Source: Nemophila menziesii (taxonomy: Eukaryota > Streptophyta > Magnoliopsida > Boraginales > Hydrophyllaceae). From it: a DNA stretch of 64,000 nt. Position 1 is the stretch's first letter; every line of letters starts with the position of its first letter. Positions 1 to 11,503 of this stretch are shown here, piece by piece. The DNA lies in the NCBI GenBank assembly GCA_029959085.1, contig JARWIR010000011.1, positions 12,525,840 to 12,589,839 of the forward strand, written 5' to 3'. The position numbers and the translations under genes are program-made. The notes beneath the pieces were generated by a model. It was not told the DNA's origin. It was given only the letters and a program-made list of their open reading frames with translations, and ran no database searches.

Positions 1-973
1 TAATTAAGCCTGTCAAGGTCAAATAATTTCTATCATACATTCGTTAATTAGTTCTGTACCTAGACCCCCCGTCATGGTGATCCAATTGCAACTAATTGGA
101 ATAGCCTAAATACTAAATCCTAATATTGATTCATGACTTCAATAATAGTCAATAAGTGTAAATCAAAGAAAAATATTAAATACCCAATTCGATTTCAATT
201 AGATTAATCCCAAATTCAAAGACATAGAATGAAATAGATTGGGGTTCAACCCATTACACGTTCTGAAGTACCAAATGAAATTAGCTCATACTCGTAAAAA
301 CTAAGCAAATAAATTGAAAGAAATTCATAATTGTCTTACAGAAATAGAAATAAGAAACCTAATTAGGAAGTTGATTCGGCTGCGAAGTGGAGATATAGAC
401 AGTCTCCAGCTCTTGGCTTCTTCTTTTCCTTGCTTTTGCTTCTTTTCTTCTTGTCTGACTTTGTGAATAATGAATTGTGTGAAAAATAGAAGTCAAAACC
501 CTTATTTATACTCCAAAATTCGGACTTGGACCTTAGGCTAGAGTTAAAATGAAATAATAAAGGCCCAAGTCCAATATCTTAGCCCAAAATCCCGAAACTG
601 CTGCACCACCTCCACTAAAATAGCTCTAACCGACTCGTTTCAACTCGGATTGACCTCATTCCAGTTGCTAAAGTTCCGTAACTCAATGGGGCACGTTTAC
701 TCTTCACAAGTCAGCGGATAAATCTACTCTTAGGTGGTTCTAAATCAGACATATTTTTGCAACTTTCCAGATTTGCATTTTTAAAATATCAATTCTTTAG
801 GGATAAAATACACAATATCACGCGCAAAAGTTTAATAAATTAAAAATACTAGAAATTAAAGAGGAAAATCGGATTATTGCATATTTAGTCCAAAAGTCTA
901 TTAAAACAGCCAGATAATCACCTAATTTGATGTCTCCTAAGCATATAAATATAGAACAAAAGAGGAGACATCA
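1..973 (-). mobile_element. Athila-type LTR (A-type), partial at window edge
   Basis: The stretch ends in GGAGACATCA, which on the minus strand is the LTR start TGATGTCTCC. Its body matches the A element LTR (25,359-26,882) in order: the 'ccgtca-ggtgatcc' block near 70-85, the 'tctccagctcttg' block near 400, the 'ccacctccactaaa' block near 607, and 'cgcgcaaaagtttaataaat' near 821. A TATAAATA box lies on the minus strand at 503-510, a plausible LTR promoter. A 46-bp inverted repeat closes the end at 928-973. The other end is outside the window, so this may be a solo LTR or the 5' LTR of a minus-strand element to the left. It abuts copia coding sequence at 974, so it inserted into that element. 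Confidence 0.85.
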
Positions 974-2051
974 GAAACCTCCTCTAGGTTATCATTATCC
1001 TCCTCGTAAAGTGTGTAAACTTCGTCGTGCTCTATATGGACTTTAACAAGCCCCACGTGCCTGGTTTTCTAAATTCATTTTTGTCGTTGGTGATTTTGGA
1101 TTTATCTCAAGCGAGCATTACTCTGCTTTTTTCATTTGTCGCTCCTCTGCTGGTATTATCTTGTTATTATTGTATGTAGATGATATGGTTATTACAGGTA
1201 AGGTATCAAAGGTTATTTCTGATCTCAAGCAATTTCTTCGTCAACACTTTGAAATGAAGGATCTTGGTATTCTCAATTATTTCCTTGGTGAGGCTTCTTC
1301 GGGTTCAGATGGCTATTACCTCGCTCAGGCTAAGTACTCCTCAAATTGTATTGCTCGTGCTGGACTCGCTGATAGTAAGACATCATCTACTCCTCTTGAT
1401 CCTACTTTACGTCTTACACTGATGTATTGTACTCCCCTTAAGGATCCATCTTTATATCGTCAATTGGTTGGTAGTTTTATATATCTCATAGTCGCTCGTG
1501 CTGGTCTTTCTTATTTTGTCCACTTGGTTAGCCAGTTTATGTCTGCTCCTCGCTCCACTCATTATGCAGCAGTTGTTCGCATTTTGCGATATATGAAGGG
1601 AATTTTATTTTACAGTTTATTCTTCCCCGCAAGAGCCTCATTCATTTTACATGGTTATTTAGATACAGACTGGGCTGGAGATCCCACTGATTATTGTTCA
1701 ACAACTGAACACTGCTTTCAATTAGGCAATTCTCTAATCTCATGGCAAAGTTAAAAGCAATCAGTTGTAGCTCGTTTTAGTGCCAAAGTTGAATATCGTG
1801 CACTAGTTGACGCTACTCAAGACGTGATATGGCTTCGCTGGCTCCTTTTAGATATGGGTGCTCCTTAGTCTCATGGCATAATTCTTCATTGTTATAAAGA
1901 AAGTATACATGCTGCTCAGGGTACAACAAGACTTCTATATACACCTTCTGATGACCAGTTAGCTGATATCTTTACCAAAGCTCACCCTCTTGGTTGTCTC
2001 ATGGATTTGATTTCCAAACTCAAGCTAGTGTTATTTTCACCACCTTGAGTT
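974..2051 (+). pseudogene. Ty1/copia reverse transcriptase - RNase H remnant
   Basis: This is the C-terminal part of a copia polyprotein, which makes element cDNA in cytoplasmic particles. The frame enters within the RT fingers (LRRALYGL, then QAPRAWF), carries the catalytic YVDDM near 1,170-1,186, the MKDLG and FLGE blocks, the YRQLVGSFIYL block, RYMKG, and the RNase H entry (DTDWAGDP, then LISWQS). The frame runs to the conserved QLADIFTKA end near 1,955-1,981. It is broken by in-frame stops near 1,043 (inside ALYGL-QAPRAW), at 1,752 and near 1,867. Gag, protease, integrase and the RT N-terminus are missing because an Athila-type LTR ends at 973. The longest open part is 1,161-1,754. Clearly non-functional. 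Confidence 0.92.
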
Positions 2052-2060
2052 TGAGGGGGG
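2052..2060 (+). other. copia polypurine tract
   Basis: TTGAGGGGGG sits directly after the RNase H remnant and directly before TGTTATATTA, the start of a putative 3' LTR. This is the expected place and composition of the plus-strand primer of a copia element. Confidence 0.8.
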
Positions 2061-2260
2061 TGTTATATTATATATGTTAGTATATATTAGGTTGATTTTA
2101 TCTTTGTTTAGAGATACAATTTACCTTAGTTAGAAAGATTATTTACCTTAGTTGTTTTAGACTACTTGCTCTCCAAGCAAAGTACTAGTTTAAATATTCG
2201 TATGTAGTTCACTTTAATATTATCAATTCATTCTATACAAATACACTTTCTTATATTCTT
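2061..2260 (+). mobile_element. copia 3' LTR, right edge uncertain
   Basis: It begins TGTTATATTATATATG immediately after the polypurine tract, a usual form of copia LTR start. The AT-rich body with 'ctctccaagcaaag' and 'tatcaattcattctatac' is typical of short copia LTRs. I see no second LTR for comparison and no clear CA end, so the right boundary (about 2,250-2,290) is a guess. Confidence 0.55.
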
Positions 2261-5200
2261 TTCTTTAATTCTTGACTCTAGTTTGGTTTTAAATTTTGGT
2301 CTTAGAAATAGAATTAGAAAATATAAAATATTATATTCAAACAAATTCAAGTTTGTCCATGGAAAAGTCTTACTCTTTAATCTGTTATTACTTTGTTTGT
2401 GTGATGAGTAGCAAAACAAATCATTGTTTAAGGAGTTATTATGGGTTCTTGTTATTTTATTCATACACTTTAAATAAAAAGGATCTTCTGAATATTCGTT
2501 AGTACTTTTGTTATGTTTGATAAACATGATCTGATTACTTTATTCATGACCAAGATTGGAGGGTTCATGCATTAAGAGGGCCAGACGAGAATTAGGGTGA
2601 CAAAAACAAGAAAGTTAGAATTGATTTAGGTTCGAAATGTACATAACTAATTGTACTGCCATAGGCTATGAACGTAGATGTCTAAATAACTATAATTCTT
2701 AAGTACTTTAATCAATATATGATCTATCTTACTAAACTAAACTAATGAACAAAAAACACGAATCCTATATAGAATCCTAAATTATCTTTTCCATGTTTTA
2801 AAATCCCTATGTACTTTACTTTTAGTTATTTTATTTTCTTGTTTATTTACATTATGTTCATCTTAGTTACGTAAATTATTTAATAACCCTTTATGAATCT
2901 AAGTCTTAGTCTAAATAATTCCAAGTCCACGTTGGTTTGATCACTGTATCCACGTTGTTGTAAAGAAGAGGAAATAATTTATTTGATTATATATGTGCTC
3001 TCAATTTATCTTGATTGTTATTTATAACTCTTAACCATTAGTCCCAAAATTTACCATTATAATTTGGCGTCCATTAATGGAGATTGGAGACAGGTGTTTA
3101 ATTTGGTAAGTTTCTTTATATTTTTTTTCCTTTTTCCGTTTATTCTCGATAAAATTTAAAAAATCCAAAAAAAATCTATGATGGCTTTAGCAATATCAGA
3201 TTGTCGACCAAATAGATCAATTTCAGAATAATTTTCAACTATTCTATAGTATCTTGGATATGAAATTTATGATAAATAAAATAACAATTAGAGAATATCG
3301 TCCTTCTTCCTTAATGATATTTTCTTATTAAGATTTTACATTAAAGTCAAAGAACGAAAATGGAAGATTTCGCTTAAAATTAAGATTTTACTAAGTAATA
3401 TGTTTAAACCTACTAGTGAGATCTTCTAATCATAAATAATTTTTTTAATAAGAGAATGTTAAACATAACAAGATCACATAATCATAATCATGTCGATAGG
3501 TCTACGAAAGATCAGGAAAAATATTTAGAATCAGAGATACTCAAAAGAAGTAGTCAGATAAGTTGTTCTAAAACACTTTCTCATACTATATAGTAAGAGT
3601 CCATACAATCTCTCACCGGGATAGATGGAAACTATAATGTTTAGTGATGGATTAATGCGAACAAAAAATAAAGCATATAGATGAGAAATCAAGTAATGAG
3701 ACCTCCGAGGAATAAATTAAGTAGTAAGTGAATGCGATGTCTTATAAGAGACCCGTTAGGATCCATGAAAAGAAATATAATATTAGATATCAAAGATTTT
3801 TTTATAAAACATACTAATAAATCTTCCATTCAACTCCTCATTCTAACTTCACCCACACCTAAAAACTAGCAAAGGCTAGAAGATTAATCCACTCATATTA
3901 CAATATACTTAACACCCATTAGAGGAAAATGAAAAGATGTTAAATGGTATAGTAACTTATAAGCCTTGAGCTGGAGCATTATAGGAAACAACAATAAATG
4001 AATTGGTTATAGTGCGTTCATTGTTAATTTTTATACTATATATGTAACTGAGACGAGTCACATTGTAATATAAAGGAAATATAGGTTACAACATGGTAGA
4101 AAACATCGAGGTAAAATTTTGGTCTTTAACCAATAAATTTATGAGAAAGCTTCCACCACTGAGCATGATAAAGCTTGTAACTTCACCCTTATTACACGCA
4201 AGGTATCATTACAAGCTTAAAAACCGTTGTAAGATTGACGACCCTCTACCTTATATAACATTAAATTATACATTGCATACTAATATATTTTTGAGTTATT
4301 ATAAGTATTATAATGTCGTATGTGTTACATAAACATATCATTATCATAGACAAAAGTCACTCGTAAAACACTTGAATGGTTATCTAGGTTATTTGAATTT
4401 GTTATATGAATTAAAATCAAAGACACGTGGAAAGCTAGAAAGGTAAGACTCATTTTAAATGGTGAAAAATTAGACCCTGGTGATCCACTTACAACTTAAG
4501 AATAAGTTAAACACACTTCGAGCTAAAAGAATTTTTTTTAGGAGGCAACATAAACGTGGTAACGGGTTTATATCCTATTTGATTTAAAAGATGATTTTAA
4601 TTTTTATGTTAAAGAACATGCAAAAGTTGTTGGCATAGGTTTATAACATATGTTCTCTAAGTCCGTTAGGCTTTAATTTTAAGTAGATTTTCCCTCCTAG
4701 AAAATTCTTTTCCATTCTGAGTTCATTTTATAGACATTTTGGAGTGTTTATAATAAACTTAAATTTTCTCTTTTTACGTAGTTGTTTCCATATAGTTGTA
4801 ACCGTTTTCGCGGCATTTAGATAGTATTTATGAGTAGTTTACTTTTAAATAAAATTTAAAATCTATTAGTTTACTATCTTAGGTAGTAGTATTTTTACGT
4901 GTTTATAAATTTTTAGGTTAAAAAAGATTGAAGTCATAAATCCTATAATTTTCCAACATATATATTTTATTCTAATTATGCATTTCTATGTTGTATTCTA
5001 TATTGTTTTGTTTCCAGGGTAATACAACAACATCTAAATCATTTACATCATAGACACAAGTTTAAAAAGAAAGTAAAAAGTAAGCTACATATTCCTAACA
5101 ACACCAACTACTTCATTTAAAAAGACTCAAGGTGTTATTTTTCTTATATTTTCTCAACTTTATTTTTTGTTTTCACTCTCCTTGGTTATATTTTTAACAT

Positions 5201-5619
5201 AGTGAGGAAACTATATAGTTAAAGTTAGTAGTGTGATTAGATACTTTTAAAATATATTGGGTAATATTGGTGGACTTTTATTTTCTTTACATGATATATA
5301 TATATATAGATAATAATCTTCATACTTTGGAAATTGTTGATAGATTCGTTGTGGTTGAGCTTGATAATAATTTTGATGTCAATACGGATAATAGTTACCT
5401 TAATTTTCGACCGATTTTCTGATTTTGTTTGAAATAATAATTTGTGTGACTTTTTGAAGGATGATAATTTCCATTCGAATAATGGTTTCTTTGATGAGAT
5501 ACGTAGGAAATCAAAGCTTGATTACTAATGAAATTCTCCCACTAATGATTTCTTTCTCCAAAACAGGACACGGAGGTATTGTGCGTATTTGATTTACATG
5601 AGATACAGAACTACTCTTT
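2261..5619. other. AT-rich interval without recognisable gene
   Basis: Only short open frames occur on either strand, with no protein family I recognise. The largest (4,093-4,332) has no homology clue. A short TA run lies at about 5,297-5,308. I see no LTR ends, TIRs or RNA genes. It is probably old degraded repeat or intergenic DNA. Confidence 0.5.
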
Positions 5620-6365
5620 AAACATAACCGTTCTTGTAATTATTTGAGATGTTGACTTAATTATTTGATCCTTATAACTTCTAAGGTATCTTCTTCTTTT
5701 TTTGTTTCTAATGGCTAGCTTCTTTCAGTTTTAATAACTATTTCCATGACGATACGAGCATTCTCTGGATCTAATAACACAAAACTTCCATCTTCCAAAT
5801 TATTTACCTTTGCCTTGGACTCACTGTTGAGTCCTCCATAAAACATGGTCAACAAATATTCGAGCGAGGAGACGTGGAATGGACACCTCGCTATCTTTTC
5901 GTTAAAACGTAACCATACATCACCAACACATTTCCCTTCTTCTTGCATAAATTGTTCTAACTCCAGCATATCTTTTAAACGTCTACTAATCAGATAGAAT
6001 CGATCTTGAAATTTTTCTTGTAGTATATCCTAATCTGGAATTAAATCAGGTGTTGGTAGTCATACCAATTGCTTGCACTTCTGGTTAAAAAGAATTGGAA
6101 CATAACGTAGTACATATGTTCCTGTGTAACACGTTCGTTAATGTAGGCGTCACAGATTTGCATGAATTTCTAAATATAGCGAAGCCGATGTGCACCACCA
6201 CTAAATCGACCATAACTCAAAAATTATTCAATAATGCCTTGATCAGGCCTGAATTTAGAGGCTTTGATTATTGGAGTGCATATTCCTCTAGGTTTCACTC
6301 TGAACGAGATGGGAAGATTTATATCTCTCGAACTTTCCATCTGAATAGCCTAAAATAAATAGAAC
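5620..6365 (-). pseudogene. gag remnant of element C (Athila-like)
   Basis: This is a decayed retrotransposon gag (capsid). On the minus strand, downstream of the primer site, a frame with repeated stops reads FRPDQG, then KFMQICDAYI, then EHMYYVMFQFFLT, matching the B gag blocks RPDPG, KFMQICGAYV and QLYCHMFSFFLT in the same order. An open piece at 5,715-5,969 continues with the block ending KAKVNNLEDGSFVLLDPE, paralleling B's RLKVDNIGKGNFVSMDP. After TERS the frame decays and similarity is lost near 5,620; no protease or pol follows. The element is therefore truncated at its 3' side. Confidence 0.85.
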
Positions 6366-6439
6366 TAAAAATAAAAAGCGTAAAGTAGAACTAACTGAAA
6401 CAAAAGAACTAGATAAAAGCACAAGGACTAACGATGTAG

Positions 6440-6457
6440 TCCCCGGCAGCGGCGCTA
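6440..6457 (-). other. primer binding site of element C
   Basis: On the minus strand this reads as the complement of a plant tRNA-Asp 3' end, as in element A (25,335-25,352) but with one changed base near the LTR side. It lies 6 bp from the LTR edge at 6,464, as in A. Confidence 0.85.
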
Positions 6458-6463
6458 AAAACT

Positions 6464-7951
6464 TTGTGTCGGTTAGGGTGTGATAAAATAATGATAAATA
6501 AAGATAATATATCACCCTATCAAAACACGTTACTCACTGCAAGTATCACATATCGTACGCAAGTTTTAATGATAAGTATAATTCATCCTCATAGACTTCG
6601 AAAGTTAGGAGAACTTATGCAAATATAGAGTACAACTAAATAAGTTAGAAGAATAATATGTTGAAAAGGAAAGACTTATATATTTGTTTGGTTTTTTAAG
6701 ACTCTAAACAATTAACTATGTAAAATAAAGAGAAAGGAAGTAGTATGAGAGTTTAGCTCGAGATCGTAATCCCGAGTAGCCTTGTGTTTTAACTTATTTA
6801 TGTAAAGAATAATTGTCGAATATGCAATATCCAGGATGCTATATTCCTCCTAACCCTCTTCCTGGTAGACTTAGGTGGCAACCTAACAATTACCAAGGGA
6901 CTTAGGTAAGGGGACCAACGCAATGATTGGTGGTTAATCTCAAACCCTAGTGACTATCTAGTTAGGAAAGCCCTTCCAAATCACTACCACACACTTGCTG
7001 TTTATGTGGTGTTCCAATAATTAGACACTCCTTCCGGGTGACCATCTAACTACTATTAAGGTTATCATATACGTAGGCATCCGTAAGATCTACAGAACAT
7101 AAGTCAAAGCAAATAAAAACATAGATATCAACACTAATTTCAATTAACTGTAATAGACATCCCAGATTAAAATATATATAAAACAAGTATAGGGTTCATA
7201 CCGATATGCTAATCTCAAGTTAAATAGAATTAGTTCATACTAGAGATAGAAATAAAATAAATTACAAATTTGAAGGGTTGGAAATGCATAAATGGTTGTC
7301 CAACTCTTTCTTGTCTTCGCTTCTCTTGATGTAATCTTCCTCTTAGTCTTTATATGATTAGGAACTGACCAACGATGATTTATCTAAGGTAGGAATGGAT
7401 ATATATAGTCCTTTGATCGAAATTCTGAGTAATCACCAAGTTAAGCAGTTTTAATCTTACCGAAATTTGTATTCCTGACTTGTTGGAGAGGATAAACCTT
7501 AGAAGAAATTGATTTGGTCATATCTCCTTCGTTACATATTGTAATTTAATGTTCTTGATAAGGAAACGACTGTTATTGAAATATCTATCTGCTCACATTA
7601 AAATCCCCTCCTAATTCTAGACCAATTTGATGCAGCAATTTAATTAGTTGATGCATGTGCGGTTTTGGCAGTTTCTTTATTTTCCCAATATATCCAAACT
7701 TATCCTTTTTTACTTTGACTGAAGTATTTCCTTTTTTTTCCACATCAAATCCGTTTCCATAGGTTTAATAAATTCCATATACCTAAGTGATACACAAATT
7801 ACGCGCAAAAGCTCACAAAATGGAAAACACCTAAAACTAGACAAGAAAGTGTAAAGTATAAATAAATGGGGAAAACCCAAAATTAATAACTAAATACCCC
7901 TAAAAAGATGTCTCAAATATAGATTAATATATCACAAATAGAGAGACATCA
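6464..7951 (-). mobile_element. 5' LTR of element C (Athila-like)
   Basis: It is about 1.49 kb. On the plus strand it starts TTGTGTCGGTTAGGGTGTGA (the B LTR starts TGGTGTCGCCTAGGGTGTGA, so the terminal G is mutated) and ends GAGACATCA. It shares the 'gcaagttttaatgataag' and 'caataattagacac' blocks with the B LTR. The 46-bp terminal inverted repeat occupies 7,906-7,951. The primer site and gag lie on its low-coordinate side, so it is the 5' LTR of a minus-strand element. It is more diverged than A and B. Confidence 0.85.
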
Positions 7952-8368
7952 CACACATATATATATATATGTATATATATATATGTATATATATATATAT
8001 GTATATTACATAGATTTATTGAAGACACTACAAGATCTAAGTTTAGAGTTTGTCAAAGATCTAAAAAAAATTGAGTTAGGAAATTAGAAAAAGACACTAC
8101 TCTATATATATATTAATGTATATTAATGTTTGAATATGTACTATGTAATAATGTTAGTACATATTAAATTTTTTTTCAAAACATGAAATTCTTTGTGTTA
8201 ACTCTTACAAATGAACTTGTGTTATTTGATTATTAGCTCCGATTTATGATAGAACTTAGATAATATATTAGCCTCCTAAGTAAAGTAGTGAATAAATAAT
8301 TAGATAACCAGTATGTAAGGCTTGCATTATGGGACTTTTTCCCATATATATATATATATATATATATA
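7952..8368. repeat. spacer between two LTRs with TA microsatellites
   Basis: About 417 bp between the C 5' LTR and the B 3' LTR. TA/TG runs fill 7,957-8,006, and a pure TA run at 8,344-8,368 abuts the B LTR. No gene is visible between them. B may have inserted into a TA microsatellite, but its other flank is lost so the target duplication cannot be checked. Confidence 0.7.
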
Positions 8369-9897
8369 TGGTGTCGCCTAGGGTGTGATAAAATAAGATA
8401 AATAATAAGTCAGAAAACAACGCACTCTCACCCTAGACAGGCACAATACTGCAAGTATTACAGGACAAATGCAAGTTTTAATGATAAGTTGAGTTCGTTC
8501 TTAGGGACTTAGTGTGTTAATCGAATGTGTAGAAATAACGAGTAAGAAGTAATTAATTTAAAGAAAGGAAAATAAAAGGAATAAATTCGAAATTATTAAA
8601 TTAAACTAAAGAAAATAAAGACAGTAAATTAAATATGAAGAAATATGAGATGAGAAGTATAGCTTAGGTTTTGCTAGTATGCACTAATCCTTCTAATTCT
8701 TTCTATTAAATCTAGTTAATGAGGAAGATAATTAGCTCTTAAATACTTAGTCAGGATTATAAATTCTCATACCTTAGACTTTGAGAGCGACTAAGGGGGC
8801 TACGGACATACCACGAGGCTGGTTCAAATAGGGTTTACAAGCGCTACCAAGGCCATAAGCAATCAATTTCCATATATGGTGATAGTGATTAAATCATACC
8901 CTAATGACTATCTAGTTAGAATCAGTGTTGTCAGGACCAATATCGACACTAGACGTTATGTGGTGTTTCAATAATTAGACACCCAGTTAAGGTGATCATC
9001 TAATTACTATTAAGAAAGCCTAAAGTGATCAGTTCTAGGACAAACAATAAATCAAAACACATAAACAAATATATAGGTAAGAAGTTAATATCTAATTAAA
9101 ACATGTAATTCAAAAAAAACTTAGATAGAAAGAAAATAGAATTCATAGATTATACATGATGCAAAACCCAAGCTATGGGAAGTTTAGTTCATACCTGAAG
9201 GAAATAAACTAAAAAAAAAAAATAAAAGACATCATCTTGCTCTCTACAATAACTTGGAAGAATAAAACCTTAATAACTAATTACTATGAGGCAAGGATGA
9301 TTTACAAGTGATATAAGGGTTTATTTATAGGTGTTTAGAAGACCTAATTCGTTTTCTTGAAGGAGAAGGTAAGTAATGGACTCCAAGCCCAACTCAAATT
9401 CGTAACCCTAAAAGATGAAATCAGGCCCGTTTTTGTTTTGGTCCTAGCAGTTTCCTCATCCGTTTGACGCGTATGAGTAGTCGAAATTCATTGTCTCGGA
9501 AAGATCCTCAACTTTGCTCTTGACCGTTTCTCCAAATTCCACACTGATCTTGAGATATAAGCTGATTTGTGGTCGTAGGTGCAGAAATTCAGATTTAAGG
9601 CAGCTTTTCCTTTTCTATGTTTTTAGCTTTTCTTTCCTTATCTCCAATTACCATGCTTATCTCTTTCCATATCTTGTAGTCTTTGACTTGGACTCTAATT
9701 AATCCCCATAATTATCTTTAAAGCTTCACAATAAATAAATAATTAAACCCAATATACTCTAAAAATATTATTTTACTAAATCAAGACTCAAAATAGAAAG
9801 TGCACTATTTCTCAAGAAAATCAATTTGAAAGACTTCTAAATCACTAAAACTGATGTCTCATCTTAACATAAATCTATCACAAATGAGGAGACATCA
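8369..9897 (-). mobile_element. 3' LTR of element B
   Basis: A 1,529-bp LTR, on the plus strand TGGTGTCGCC...GGAGACATCA. The polypurine tract complement (CCCCCAACTCAAA, 9,901-9,913) follows at once, so it is the 3' LTR of a minus-strand element. A minus-strand TATAAATA lies at 9,322-9,329. The 46-bp terminal inverted repeat is 9,852-9,897. It is closely similar to the plus-strand LTR at 62,979-64,000. Confidence 0.9.
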
Positions 9898-9913
9898 AGA
9901 CCCCCAACTCAAA
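9898..9913 (-). other. polypurine tract of element B
   Basis: On the minus strand TTTGAGTTGGGGGTCT lies immediately before the LTR start TGATGTCTCC. This purine-rich run is the expected plus-strand primer. Closely related runs recur inside the elements (see findings). Confidence 0.85.
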
Positions 9914-10509
9914 GTTGTATCATCCCGATACAATAAAGATAAAAACAAAGGGAAGTCTATAAATACACACCTAGGTAATTTTCAACACAATGGGAAGAAC
10001 ATAGCAGAATATATAGAATAGACATAAATCAATTACCCATAAAATTTCATGCAATAATACTCATAAACTACATACCTATACACTTCTCATATCCATAGTC
10101 AACACGGTTTGAATTTAAGATCAGATTAGTTTTGCAATGTAAGAAGGATTGGGACTTTACTCAGTTCTCTAAGGAAGCTATAGATTGTTCATCGAACTTC
10201 ACTAGTAATCAAAGATCCACTTAACTACTCTCTAATGGCTCAATCACTTCTCAATTACATAGCAAAGAATCAAAATGTCTTTAAGGTTGTAATTTAGGCT
10301 TAGGGACGGTATGATAGTATATTTGGATAATTTAGAGTGAGCTTTTGGCTCTCTCCTCACTAGCCATCAATGAATCGCCCTAGAGTTTGAGTTACTCTCA
10401 TTAAAATTTTCTCACTCAACCCAATGAATTCTTTGATGCACAATTTAGCATCCCCAATACCCCAATTAAAGCATAAGATGTTCACATAAAAATTCCACTT
10501 TCCCGGTCC

Positions 10510-10511
<2 letters not shown>

Positions 10512-10573
<62 letters not shown>
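10512..10573. repeat. (TA)n microsatellite
   Basis: About 31 uninterrupted TA dinucleotides inside the B 3' untranslated region. Confidence 0.97.
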
Positions 10574-10575
<2 letters not shown>

Positions 10576-11398
10576 TTTCTTTTCTAATCAATTTCTTCAG
10601 CTATGACTCTCTTATATATATTTTTTCTCTTTTAATGCCCTTGTTGGCAAATTTAGCTCGTAGCTTCTTTTTCATTCACTATTACCCCGACAAAGGGTTA
10701 CAATATAAATTTGTGAATCATCATCAATATAAAGAACAGAGCACAATTAATAAGGTCAAAAATCCCAATTCAATAACATTTCCCATAATGGTGGACCCAC
10801 CACCCCAAACTCAAGCTCTAAAATAATTGTCTATGCATCGCGATTCGAGTGCGGGTCATATGGAAAAGTCCTATAATCTAAAGGGGTATGGCTTATAATG
10901 TGTTTCAATAAAAAGCTTTAGAAAGGCTAGAAGGGGCTGAGAAGGATATAGCCTATAAAATCAAATAACAAGCTGAGAAGGTATAAAAATGCTTCAAATG
11001 GCTTCAATATGAAAGAACTGCCTTAATCACTTTCTACACCATGTAATTTCGTTATTTTCTTACCTTTAGCACTTTCATCAAATGGGTTTGTCAACTAGCT
11101 TGGATCTCAAGGCCTACACACTTCTCAAGGTTCCCTGAGATCGAACATACTTTCTATCGCATTGCTCACTAATCTTTTCTTTACTATCAATGTGTATTTT
11201 CCTGCAAATACTCAAAGCATACAAATAACATAGCTCATAAACATACTACTTACTATCATTAACTCGCTGAGCTTATGCTTTCAAGCTATTAAACACACTC
11301 TACATCTAATTCCTATGTATCAGAAATTTTAATTTCTACCTAAAAACAGAAAAATGGAGATGAGAGACAACGAATCCCCACACCCCTAACTAAAAAAT

Positions 11399-11418
11399 GA
11401 GTCGTGTCCCCATGACTC
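11399..11418 (-). other. hairpin downstream of ORF2 (element B)
   Basis: On the minus strand the arms GAGTCATG and CACGACTC flank GGGA, giving an 8-bp stem with one A-C mismatch and a GNRA-type tetraloop. The homologous 20 bases in element A (17,086-17,105) form the same stem. Confidence 0.6.
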
Positions 11419-11503
11419 GAAAAAGACTCGAAAAAGAAATTAAAATTAGCAGATTAAAGCATTTACAGAAATGGTAAGGAAGAAAGAGAACATACTCTCG
11501 AGG

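Larger units (their letters stand above)
9914..11503 (-). other. 3' untranslated region of element B
   Basis: About 1.6 kb without a credible gene between ORF2 and the 3' LTR. It contains a pure TA microsatellite (10,512-10,573), two further polypurine-like runs (10,802-10,814 and 11,382-11,396) and a hairpin at 11,399-11,418. The part 11,040-11,440 is recognisably similar to 16,790-17,115 downstream of ORF2 in element A, including 'ctttctatcgcattg...ctcactaatctttt' versus 'ttcatttgcattgttcattaat' and the shared 'cgtgtcccca' hairpin. The short ORF 10,635-10,826 has no support. Confidence 0.7.

Noticed and set aside
2228..2527. 99- and 68-codon ORFs on opposite strands
   Set aside because: AT-rich, no motif, overlapping each other; no support as a gene.
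8364..8368. Target site duplication of element B
   Set aside because: The left flank is a TA microsatellite and B's other end is lost, so no duplication can be shown.
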